From Leptasterias polaris (Eukaryota; Echinodermata; Asteroidea; Forcipulatida; Asteriidae): DNA of 64,000 bases. The DNA lies in assembly GCA_037783415.1 (NCBI GenBank), contig JAZGTN010000054.1, positions 1,302,001-1,366,000 on the forward strand. Direction: 5' to 3'. The translations under genes and the position numbers were made by a program. Numbering within the stretch: position 1 is the stretch's first letter; every line of letters begins with the position of its first letter. The notes beneath the pieces are model-generated. The model was given only the letters and a program-made list of their open reading frames with translations, had not been told where the DNA came from and did not search any database. Positions 53,032-64,000 of this stretch are shown piece after piece.

Positions 53032-53511
53032 GGGCGCACCACACCAAATAAGCCAGAATTAATGCGCCAAGCTACTTATCATAATTTGTAAACCCACAAC
53101 TTATTTTTAATTACAACGTTTTGGGGGTCATGCAATTAATAGATTGTGTAAATATAATAATCTATCACAACCTGAGGGTTCTGTGCTTCAACTTTTGAGG
53201 AGACTTGATAAATTTAGGCGTTAAAGTTGGCCCTATTTGACCGGGTAAGTAGAGAAGTGCTTCACGAAAACTGGCAGCAAGTCGGTTTTGGAAAAATACA
53301 AATTTTCGCGTTTTTTTCTTCTGGGGTAGTTAGCAAAAATTCCAAACGGCTGACCTGGCAAAAATTGAAAAGAATTCTGAAGTTCAGTCGTCCGAAAATA
53401 TGTTTGATTGGTTTTCAAGAGGCTGAGAGACTTTCACGATTTTTTGAGTATTTTTGAATATTTATCATTTAGCATTGGTTCCTATGGGAGTTTATTTAGT
53501 GTGGTGCGCCC
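53032..53511. mobile_element. 480-bp inverted-repeat element within the satellite, representative copy
   Basis: Flanked by TATA on both sides. The empty site reads CCCTTATATATACAAC at about 51624 in the neighbouring monomer. Further copies are at 49752-50231 (array edge), 56312-56791, 59592-60071 and 62872-63351. Confidence 0.9.
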
Positions 53512-56500
53512 TATATATACAACATGGCGGCGCCCGTGCAGCCATGTTTGTGTTCTGTTTACATTTATGTAGGCTTGAAACAACGACAGTAATGAGTTGT
53601 GTGGGGGCATTGTTTGTCACTTTGTTGCTGTTTTTACATTGGAAACATCATTTCTTTGACTGTAAACTGTTAGTATAGCAATAATGTTTCTATTTCCTCA
53701 AATTACAATACATTTATTAACCGAGAATAATTCAACGTTTCACACTCAAAGAGGGGTTTGCTTTCTAAACCTGCATGGTTAAACTATGAAAAGTAATAAG
53801 TATGAGACTGACGGTTTTAGTCACATTCAAAGAATCATGAGCCAACGTGGCTGGTTGAATATGAAAAAGGAGAGAAAAACCACCAACAGACTATTTGAAG
53901 AGGAGTAGGGGAGGTGGTGGATATGTCATCATATATGTCAAGTTTCCGGAAGGTGAATACACTCTGATGCGTGTGAAACCCTAGGCCTAGCCCCCAACCA
54001 GCAGCCTAAACCCTACACTATACTGTACAACCCTCGGCAAAAACCGTAGCCGTCAGCCCAAACCCCAGCCCCCAGCCCAAACCCTACACCCAAGCCGAAT
54101 CATAGCCCCCAGCCCTAACCCTAGCCCCTAGCCGAAATCATAGCCCCAGCCCAAACCCTAACCCCCAGCCGAGCCTACCCCCAAAGCCCAAAACCCTAGC
54201 CGTCAGCCCGGACCCTATCCCCCAGCCCAAACACCTTATTAGCTTACAGTCTTAACTCTTAACTCTTAACTATAGTCCAATTGTTCCCGTTCACCCTCAA
54301 TTTATTAACCGTAAAGTGTCTGGAAGGGCATTTTGCAACAAGCCCCGCCCACGCCCCGCCCACCCATTCACCCCCTTATCCCTTAAAGCTAGGTAAAATG
54401 AAACTTGGAATGACAATTAAACGTGGTAAAATGACCTATGTATATTCTTTTTTGTTATAAAGTTCACCATTTTAAACTCAATATGATTACATGGTTAAAA
54501 ATGTTGGCGGGTAAGCAAAATCTACCCCCCCCCCCTTCTCAGGCCCTCCCTCTTCAATCCCCTTTCCCTTTTACAGCTTCCACATTAGTTAACCCCCACT
54601 TGTCAATTATTAAAAATAATTGTAAGGCGTTTAGAATCGTATAACTAAAAAAAAGAGATAAGTTTATAACTTGTTGAGTGACTAGGATTTGGATATAACA
54701 ACTGACTTGTCATTAGAGTGTACACAGCGTGTAATGCAGGTTTTTCTTATCGCATTGCTTAGAGTACATGTAAATGCTCAAACATGTTTGACCTTGTTGT
54801 AGACGAACGCAATAACATTTCCAATTCATTTTTTCAGATATCAAGTCAGTGACTTATTTTCAACAATTTAAGCATAATTTTTTAACCATAAAGAATAATT
54901 AAGTGCCCTTATATATACAACATGGCGGCGCCCGTGCAGCCATGTTTGTGTTCTGTTTACATTTATGTAGGCTTGAAACAACGACAGTAATGAGTTGTGT
55001 GGGGGCATTGTTTGTCACTTTGTTGCTGTTTTTACATTGGAAACATCATTTCTTTGACTGTAAACTGTTAGTATAGCAATAATGTTTCTATTTCCTCAAA
55101 TTACAATACATTTATTAACCGAGAATAATTCAACGTTTCACACTCAAAGAGGGGTTTGCTTTCTAAACCTGCATGGTTAAACTATGAAAAGTAATAAGTA
55201 TGAGACTGACGGTTTTAGTCACATTCAAAGAATCATGAGCCAACGTGGCTGGTTGAATATGAAAAAGGAGAGAAAAACCACCAACAGACTATTTGAAGAG
55301 GAGTAGGGGAGGTGGTGGATATGTCATCATATATGTCAAGTTTCCGGAAGGTGAATACACTCTGATGCGTGTGAAACCCTAGGCCTAGCCCCCAACCAGC
55401 AGCCTAAACCCTACACTATACTGTACAACCCTCGGCAAAAACCGTAGCCGTCAGCCCAAACCCCAGCCCCCAGCCCAAACCCTACACCCAAGCCGAATCA
55501 TAGCCCCCAGCCCTAACCCTAGCCCCTAGCCGAAATCATAGCCCCAGCCCAAACCCTAACCCCCAGCCGAGCCTACCCCCAAAGCCCAAAACCCTAGCCG
55601 TCAGCCCGGACCCTATCCCCCAGCCCAAACACCTTATTAGCTTACAGTCTTAACTCTTAACTCTTAACTATAGTCCAATTGTTCCCGTTCACCCTCAATT
55701 TATTAACCGTAAAGTGTCTGGAAGGGCATTTTGCAACAAGCCCCGCCCACGCCCCGCCCACCCATTCACCCCCTTATCCCTTAAAGCTAGGTAAAATGAA
55801 ACTTGGAATGACAATTAAACGTGGTAAAATGACCTATGTATATTCTTTTTTGTTATAAAGTTCACCATTTTAAACTCAATATGATTACATGGTTAAAAAT
55901 GTTGGCGGGTAAGCAAAATCTACCCCCCCCCCCTTCTCAGGCCCTCCCTCTTCAATCCCCTTTCCCTTTTACAGCTTCCACATTAGTTAACCCCCACTTG
56001 TCAATTATTAAAAATAATTGTAAGGCGTTTAGAATCGTATAACTAAAAAAAAGAGATAAGTTTATAACTTGTTGAGTGACTAGGATTTGGATATAACAAC
56101 TGACTTGTCATTAGAGTGTACACAGCGTGTAATGCAGGTTTTTCTTATCGCATTGCTTAGAGTACATGTAAATGCTCAAACATGTTTGACCTTGTTGTAG
56201 ACGAACGCAATAACATTTCCAATTCATTTTTTCAGATATCAAGTCAGTGACTTATTTTCAACAATTTAAGCATAATTTTTTAACCATAAAGAATAATTAA
56301 GTGCCCTTATAGGGCGCACCACACCAAATAAGCCAGAATTAATGCGCCAAGCTACTTATCATAATTTGTAAACCCACAACTTATTTTTAATTACAACGTT
56401 TTGGGGGTCATGCAATTAATAGATTGTGTAAATATAATAATCTATCACAACCTGAGGGTTCTGTGCTTCAACTTTTGAGGAGACTTGATAAATTTAGGCG

Positions 56501-59500
56501 TTAAAGTTGGCCCTATTTGACCGGGTAAGTAGAGAAGTGCTTCACGAAAACTGGCAGCAAGTCGGTTTTGGAAAAATACAAATTTTCGCGTTTTTTTCTT
56601 CTGGGGTAGTTAGCAAAAATTCCAAACGGCTGACCTGGCAAAAATTGAAAAGAATTCTGAAGTTCAGTCGTCCGAAAATATGTTTGATTGGTTTTCAAGA
56701 GGCTGAGAGACTTTCACGATTTTTTGAGTATTTTTGAATATTTATCATTTAGCATTGGTTCCTATGGGAGTTTATTTAGTGTGGTGCGCCCTATATATAC
56801 AACATGGCGGCGCCCGTGCAGCCATGTTTGTGTTCTGTTTACATTTATGTAGGCTTGAAACAACGACAGTAATGAGTTGTGTGGGGGCATTGTTTGTCAC
56901 TTTGTTGCTGTTTTTACATTGGAAACATCATTTCTTTGACTGTAAACTGTTAGTATAGCAATAATGTTTCTATTTCCTCAAATTACAATACATTTATTAA
57001 CCGAGAATAATTCAACGTTTCACACTCAAAGAGGGGTTTGCTTTCTAAACCTGCATGGTTAAACTATGAAAAGTAATAAGTATGAGACTGACGGTTTTAG
57101 TCACATTCAAAGAATCATGAGCCAACGTGGCTGGTTGAATATGAAAAAGGAGAGAAAAACCACCAACAGACTATTTGAAGAGGAGTAGGGGAGGTGGTGG
57201 ATATGTCATCATATATGTCAAGTTTCCGGAAGGTGAATACACTCTGATGCGTGTGAAACCCTAGGCCTAGCCCCCAACCAGCAGCCTAAACCCTACACTA
57301 TACTGTACAACCCTCGGCAAAAACCGTAGCCGTCAGCCCAAACCCCAGCCCCCAGCCCAAACCCTACACCCAAGCCGAATCATAGCCCCCAGCCCTAACC
57401 CTAGCCCCTAGCCGAAATCATAGCCCCAGCCCAAACCCTAACCCCCAGCCGAGCCTACCCCCAAAGCCCAAAACCCTAGCCGTCAGCCCGGACCCTATCC
57501 CCCAGCCCAAACACCTTATTAGCTTACAGTCTTAACTCTTAACTCTTAACTATAGTCCAATTGTTCCCGTTCACCCTCAATTTATTAACCGTAAAGTGTC
57601 TGGAAGGGCATTTTGCAACAAGCCCCGCCCACGCCCCGCCCACCCATTCACCCCCTTATCCCTTAAAGCTAGGTAAAATGAAACTTGGAATGACAATTAA
57701 ACGTGGTAAAATGACCTATGTATATTCTTTTTTGTTATAAAGTTCACCATTTTAAACTCAATATGATTACATGGTTAAAAATGTTGGCGGGTAAGCAAAA
57801 TCTACCCCCCCCCCCTTCTCAGGCCCTCCCTCTTCAATCCCCTTTCCCTTTTACAGCTTCCACATTAGTTAACCCCCACTTGTCAATTATTAAAAATAAT
57901 TGTAAGGCGTTTAGAATCGTATAACTAAAAAAAAGAGATAAGTTTATAACTTGTTGAGTGACTAGGATTTGGATATAACAACTGACTTGTCATTAGAGTG
58001 TACACAGCGTGTAATGCAGGTTTTTCTTATCGCATTGCTTAGAGTACATGTAAATGCTCAAACATGTTTGACCTTGTTGTAGACGAACGCAATAACATTT
58101 CCAATTCATTTTTTCAGATATCAAGTCAGTGACTTATTTTCAACAATTTAAGCATAATTTTTTAACCATAAAGAATAATTAAGTGCCCTTATATATACAA
58201 CATGGCGGCGCCCGTGCAGCCATGTTTGTGTTCTGTTTACATTTATGTAGGCTTGAAACAACGACAGTAATGAGTTGTGTGGGGGCATTGTTTGTCACTT
58301 TGTTGCTGTTTTTACATTGGAAACATCATTTCTTTGACTGTAAACTGTTAGTATAGCAATAATGTTTCTATTTCCTCAAATTACAATACATTTATTAACC
58401 GAGAATAATTCAACGTTTCACACTCAAAGAGGGGTTTGCTTTCTAAACCTGCATGGTTAAACTATGAAAAGTAATAAGTATGAGACTGACGGTTTTAGTC
58501 ACATTCAAAGAATCATGAGCCAACGTGGCTGGTTGAATATGAAAAAGGAGAGAAAAACCACCAACAGACTATTTGAAGAGGAGTAGGGGAGGTGGTGGAT
58601 ATGTCATCATATATGTCAAGTTTCCGGAAGGTGAATACACTCTGATGCGTGTGAAACCCTAGGCCTAGCCCCCAACCAGCAGCCTAAACCCTACACTATA
58701 CTGTACAACCCTCGGCAAAAACCGTAGCCGTCAGCCCAAACCCCAGCCCCCAGCCCAAACCCTACACCCAAGCCGAATCATAGCCCCCAGCCCTAACCCT
58801 AGCCCCTAGCCGAAATCATAGCCCCAGCCCAAACCCTAACCCCCAGCCGAGCCTACCCCCAAAGCCCAAAACCCTAGCCGTCAGCCCGGACCCTATCCCC
58901 CAGCCCAAACACCTTATTAGCTTACAGTCTTAACTCTTAACTCTTAACTATAGTCCAATTGTTCCCGTTCACCCTCAATTTATTAACCGTAAAGTGTCTG
59001 GAAGGGCATTTTGCAACAAGCCCCGCCCACGCCCCGCCCACCCATTCACCCCCTTATCCCTTAAAGCTAGGTAAAATGAAACTTGGAATGACAATTAAAC
59101 GTGGTAAAATGACCTATGTATATTCTTTTTTGTTATAAAGTTCACCATTTTAAACTCAATATGATTACATGGTTAAAAATGTTGGCGGGTAAGCAAAATC
59201 TACCCCCCCCCCCTTCTCAGGCCCTCCCTCTTCAATCCCCTTTCCCTTTTACAGCTTCCACATTAGTTAACCCCCACTTGTCAATTATTAAAAATAATTG
59301 TAAGGCGTTTAGAATCGTATAACTAAAAAAAAGAGATAAGTTTATAACTTGTTGAGTGACTAGGATTTGGATATAACAACTGACTTGTCATTAGAGTGTA
59401 CACAGCGTGTAATGCAGGTTTTTCTTATCGCATTGCTTAGAGTACATGTAAATGCTCAAACATGTTTGACCTTGTTGTAGACGAACGCAATAACATTTCC

Positions 59501-62500
59501 AATTCATTTTTTCAGATATCAAGTCAGTGACTTATTTTCAACAATTTAAGCATAATTTTTTAACCATAAAGAATAATTAAGTGCCCTTATAGGGCGCACC
59601 ACACCAAATAAGCCAGAATTAATGCGCCAAGCTACTTATCATAATTTGTAAACCCACAACTTATTTTTAATTACAACGTTTTGGGGGTCATGCAATTAAT
59701 AGATTGTGTAAATATAATAATCTATCACAACCTGAGGGTTCTGTGCTTCAACTTTTGAGGAGACTTGATAAATTTAGGCGTTAAAGTTGGCCCTATTTGA
59801 CCGGGTAAGTAGAGAAGTGCTTCACGAAAACTGGCAGCAAGTCGGTTTTGGAAAAATACAAATTTTCGCGTTTTTTTCTTCTGGGGTAGTTAGCAAAAAT
59901 TCCAAACGGCTGACCTGGCAAAAATTGAAAAGAATTCTGAAGTTCAGTCGTCCGAAAATATGTTTGATTGGTTTTCAAGAGGCTGAGAGACTTTCACGAT
60001 TTTTTGAGTATTTTTGAATATTTATCATTTAGCATTGGTTCCTATGGGAGTTTATTTAGTGTGGTGCGCCCTATATATACAACATGGCGGCGCCCGTGCA
60101 GCCATGTTTGTGTTCTGTTTACATTTATGTAGGCTTGAAACAACGACAGTAATGAGTTGTGTGGGGGCATTGTTTGTCACTTTGTTGCTGTTTTTACATT
60201 GGAAACATCATTTCTTTGACTGTAAACTGTTAGTATAGCAATAATGTTTCTATTTCCTCAAATTACAATACATTTATTAACCGAGAATAATTCAACGTTT
60301 CACACTCAAAGAGGGGTTTGCTTTCTAAACCTGCATGGTTAAACTATGAAAAGTAATAAGTATGAGACTGACGGTTTTAGTCACATTCAAAGAATCATGA
60401 GCCAACGTGGCTGGTTGAATATGAAAAAGGAGAGAAAAACCACCAACAGACTATTTGAAGAGGAGTAGGGGAGGTGGTGGATATGTCATCATATATGTCA
60501 AGTTTCCGGAAGGTGAATACACTCTGATGCGTGTGAAACCCTAGGCCTAGCCCCCAACCAGCAGCCTAAACCCTACACTATACTGTACAACCCTCGGCAA
60601 AAACCGTAGCCGTCAGCCCAAACCCCAGCCCCCAGCCCAAACCCTACACCCAAGCCGAATCATAGCCCCCAGCCCTAACCCTAGCCCCTAGCCGAAATCA
60701 TAGCCCCAGCCCAAACCCTAACCCCCAGCCGAGCCTACCCCCAAAGCCCAAAACCCTAGCCGTCAGCCCGGACCCTATCCCCCAGCCCAAACACCTTATT
60801 AGCTTACAGTCTTAACTCTTAACTCTTAACTATAGTCCAATTGTTCCCGTTCACCCTCAATTTATTAACCGTAAAGTGTCTGGAAGGGCATTTTGCAACA
60901 AGCCCCGCCCACGCCCCGCCCACCCATTCACCCCCTTATCCCTTAAAGCTAGGTAAAATGAAACTTGGAATGACAATTAAACGTGGTAAAATGACCTATG
61001 TATATTCTTTTTTGTTATAAAGTTCACCATTTTAAACTCAATATGATTACATGGTTAAAAATGTTGGCGGGTAAGCAAAATCTACCCCCCCCCCCTTCTC
61101 AGGCCCTCCCTCTTCAATCCCCTTTCCCTTTTACAGCTTCCACATTAGTTAACCCCCACTTGTCAATTATTAAAAATAATTGTAAGGCGTTTAGAATCGT
61201 ATAACTAAAAAAAAGAGATAAGTTTATAACTTGTTGAGTGACTAGGATTTGGATATAACAACTGACTTGTCATTAGAGTGTACACAGCGTGTAATGCAGG
61301 TTTTTCTTATCGCATTGCTTAGAGTACATGTAAATGCTCAAACATGTTTGACCTTGTTGTAGACGAACGCAATAACATTTCCAATTCATTTTTTCAGATA
61401 TCAAGTCAGTGACTTATTTTCAACAATTTAAGCATAATTTTTTAACCATAAAGAATAATTAAGTGCCCTTATATATACAACATGGCGGCGCCCGTGCAGC
61501 CATGTTTGTGTTCTGTTTACATTTATGTAGGCTTGAAACAACGACAGTAATGAGTTGTGTGGGGGCATTGTTTGTCACTTTGTTGCTGTTTTTACATTGG
61601 AAACATCATTTCTTTGACTGTAAACTGTTAGTATAGCAATAATGTTTCTATTTCCTCAAATTACAATACATTTATTAACCGAGAATAATTCAACGTTTCA
61701 CACTCAAAGAGGGGTTTGCTTTCTAAACCTGCATGGTTAAACTATGAAAAGTAATAAGTATGAGACTGACGGTTTTAGTCACATTCAAAGAATCATGAGC
61801 CAACGTGGCTGGTTGAATATGAAAAAGGAGAGAAAAACCACCAACAGACTATTTGAAGAGGAGTAGGGGAGGTGGTGGATATGTCATCATATATGTCAAG
61901 TTTCCGGAAGGTGAATACACTCTGATGCGTGTGAAACCCTAGGCCTAGCCCCCAACCAGCAGCCTAAACCCTACACTATACTGTACAACCCTCGGCAAAA
62001 ACCGTAGCCGTCAGCCCAAACCCCAGCCCCCAGCCCAAACCCTACACCCAAGCCGAATCATAGCCCCCAGCCCTAACCCTAGCCCCTAGCCGAAATCATA
62101 GCCCCAGCCCAAACCCTAACCCCCAGCCGAGCCTACCCCCAAAGCCCAAAACCCTAGCCGTCAGCCCGGACCCTATCCCCCAGCCCAAACACCTTATTAG
62201 CTTACAGTCTTAACTCTTAACTCTTAACTATAGTCCAATTGTTCCCGTTCACCCTCAATTTATTAACCGTAAAGTGTCTGGAAGGGCATTTTGCAACAAG
62301 CCCCGCCCACGCCCCGCCCACCCATTCACCCCCTTATCCCTTAAAGCTAGGTAAAATGAAACTTGGAATGACAATTAAACGTGGTAAAATGACCTATGTA
62401 TATTCTTTTTTGTTATAAAGTTCACCATTTTAAACTCAATATGATTACATGGTTAAAAATGTTGGCGGGTAAGCAAAATCTACCCCCCCCCCCTTCTCAG

Positions 62501-64000
62501 GCCCTCCCTCTTCAATCCCCTTTCCCTTTTACAGCTTCCACATTAGTTAACCCCCACTTGTCAATTATTAAAAATAATTGTAAGGCGTTTAGAATCGTAT
62601 AACTAAAAAAAAGAGATAAGTTTATAACTTGTTGAGTGACTAGGATTTGGATATAACAACTGACTTGTCATTAGAGTGTACACAGCGTGTAATGCAGGTT
62701 TTTCTTATCGCATTGCTTAGAGTACATGTAAATGCTCAAACATGTTTGACCTTGTTGTAGACGAACGCAATAACATTTCCAATTCATTTTTTCAGATATC
62801 AAGTCAGTGACTTATTTTCAACAATTTAAGCATAATTTTTTAACCATAAAGAATAATTAAGTGCCCTTATAGGGCGCACCACACCAAATAAGCCAGAATT
62901 AATGCGCCAAGCTACTTATCATAATTTGTAAACCCACAACTTATTTTTAATTACAACGTTTTGGGGGTCATGCAATTAATAGATTGTGTAAATATAATAA
63001 TCTATCACAACCTGAGGGTTCTGTGCTTCAACTTTTGAGGAGACTTGATAAATTTAGGCGTTAAAGTTGGCCCTATTTGACCGGGTAAGTAGAGAAGTGC
63101 TTCACGAAAACTGGCAGCAAGTCGGTTTTGGAAAAATACAAATTTTCGCGTTTTTTTCTTCTGGGGTAGTTAGCAAAAATTCCAAACGGCTGACCTGGCA
63201 AAAATTGAAAAGAATTCTGAAGTTCAGTCGTCCGAAAATATGTTTGATTGGTTTTCAAGAGGCTGAGAGACTTTCACGATTTTTTGAGTATTTTTGAATA
63301 TTTATCATTTAGCATTGGTTCCTATGGGAGTTTATTTAGTGTGGTGCGCCCTATATATACAACATGGCGGCGCCCGTGCAGCCATGTTTGTGTTCTGTTT
63401 ACATTTATGTAGGCTTGAAACAACGACAGTAATGAGTTGTGTGGGGGCATTGTTTGTCACTTTGTTGCTGTTTTTACATTGGAAACATCATTTCTTTGAC
63501 TGTAAACTGTTAGTATAGCAATAATGTTTCTATTTCCTCAAATTACAATACATTTATTAACCGAGAATAATTCAACGTTTCACACTCAAAGAGGGGTTTG
63601 CTTTCTAAACCTGCATGGTTAAACTATGAAAAGTAATAAGTATGAGACTGACGGTTTTAGTCACATTCAAAGAATCATGAGCCAACGTGGCTGGTTGAAT
63701 ATGAAAAAGGAGAGAAAAACCACCAACAGACTATTTGAAGAGGAGTAGGGGAGGTGGTGGATATGTCATCATATATGTCAAGTTTCCGGAAGGTGAATAC
63801 ACTCTGATGCGTGTGAAACCCTAGGCCTAGCCCCCAACCAGCAGCCTAAACCCTACACTATACTGTACAACCCTCGGCAAAAACCGTAGCCGTCAGCCCA
63901 AACCCCAGCCCCCAGCCCAAACCCTACACCCAAGCCGAATCATAGCCCCCAGCCCTAACCCTAGCCCCTAGCCGAAATCATAGCCCCAGCCCAAACCCTA

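Larger units (their letters stand above)
50232..64000. repeat. Satellite array: 1398-bp monomer, 3280-bp higher-order dimer
   Basis: The landmark ACATGGCGGCGCCCG recurs with alternating spacing of 1398 and 1882 bp from 50240 to 63360. The 484-bp difference is the inverted-repeat element plus target duplication, present in every second monomer. Dimers: 50232-53511, 53512-56791, 56792-60071, 60072-63351, and a partial dimer to the window end. Copies look identical by eye. Each monomer holds GC-rich CCGCCCACGCC motifs and a telomere-like tract. The 60-76-codon frames that repeat with the array are not genes. Confidence 0.95.

Noticed and set aside
50174..63518. Repeated 60-76-codon frames (for example starting MALFDRV, MNIYHL, MYILFC)
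   Set aside because: They recur only because the satellite recurs. They have no codon bias, no family and different reading on both strands.

Overview
The window looks like nuclear DNA of a marine deuterostome invertebrate, most likely an echinoderm. The reasons are spliced genes with GT-AG introns, LTR and non-LTR retrotransposons of the kinds common in such genomes, many foldback elements and satellites, and a histone-type 3' end matching the sea-urchin consensus. The species cannot be named from sequence alone. There are no bacterial-type operons and I saw no tRNA or rRNA gene. Nearly everything recognisable is mobile or derived from mobile DNA.

Left part (1-16.7 kb): a two-exon FLYWCH-zinc-finger/MULE-transposase gene (2653-5183) has a TATA promoter and, unexpectedly, two tandem replication-dependent-histone stem-loops after its stop codon. 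It is followed by 93-bp and 16/126-bp minisatellites with a perfect 42-bp palindrome, a broken minus-strand gene of a repetitive invertebrate family (about 6966-8874), and a long gene-poor stretch of foldback elements and LINE remnants.

Middle (16.8-34.7 kb): a complete Ty3/gypsy-type retrotransposon, element A (16817-25665), has matching LTRs, a 4-bp target duplication, a tRNA-Leu-type primer site, gag, protease, pol, and an extra ORF3 in the env position encoding two C2H2 zinc fingers. Next comes a minus-strand, eleven-exon RAG1-like gene (26049-30261, probable 5' exon at about 31087-31190). It keeps RAG1-type N-terminal zinc domains and the spacing of the catalytic D, D, E and the zinc-binding CxxC/Hx4H. 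A decayed relative of A, element G (31.7-34.5 kb), still has an open ORF3 with the same two-finger design.

Right part (34.7-64 kb): a minus-strand Ty3-type element B (gag 43887-45323, pol 39708-44001) lies between two nearly identical blocks (34726-39436 and 45536-50250, offset about 10.81 kb). Each block has an LTR, promoter-like repeats, a 5'-truncated LINE, a small MITE, a 54-bp minisatellite and a 480-bp inverted-repeat element. From 50232 to the window end runs a higher-order satellite. It has a 1398-bp monomer, and every second copy carries the 480-bp element, giving a 3280-bp dimer.

The most interesting systems are the RAG1-like recombinase gene, the transposase gene with histone-type 3' ends, and the gypsy lineage with a zinc-finger ORF3. 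Element A also has a 21-bp-phased array of CCTTAAGG palindromes in its LTRs, which could be targets of ORF3; that link is inference.
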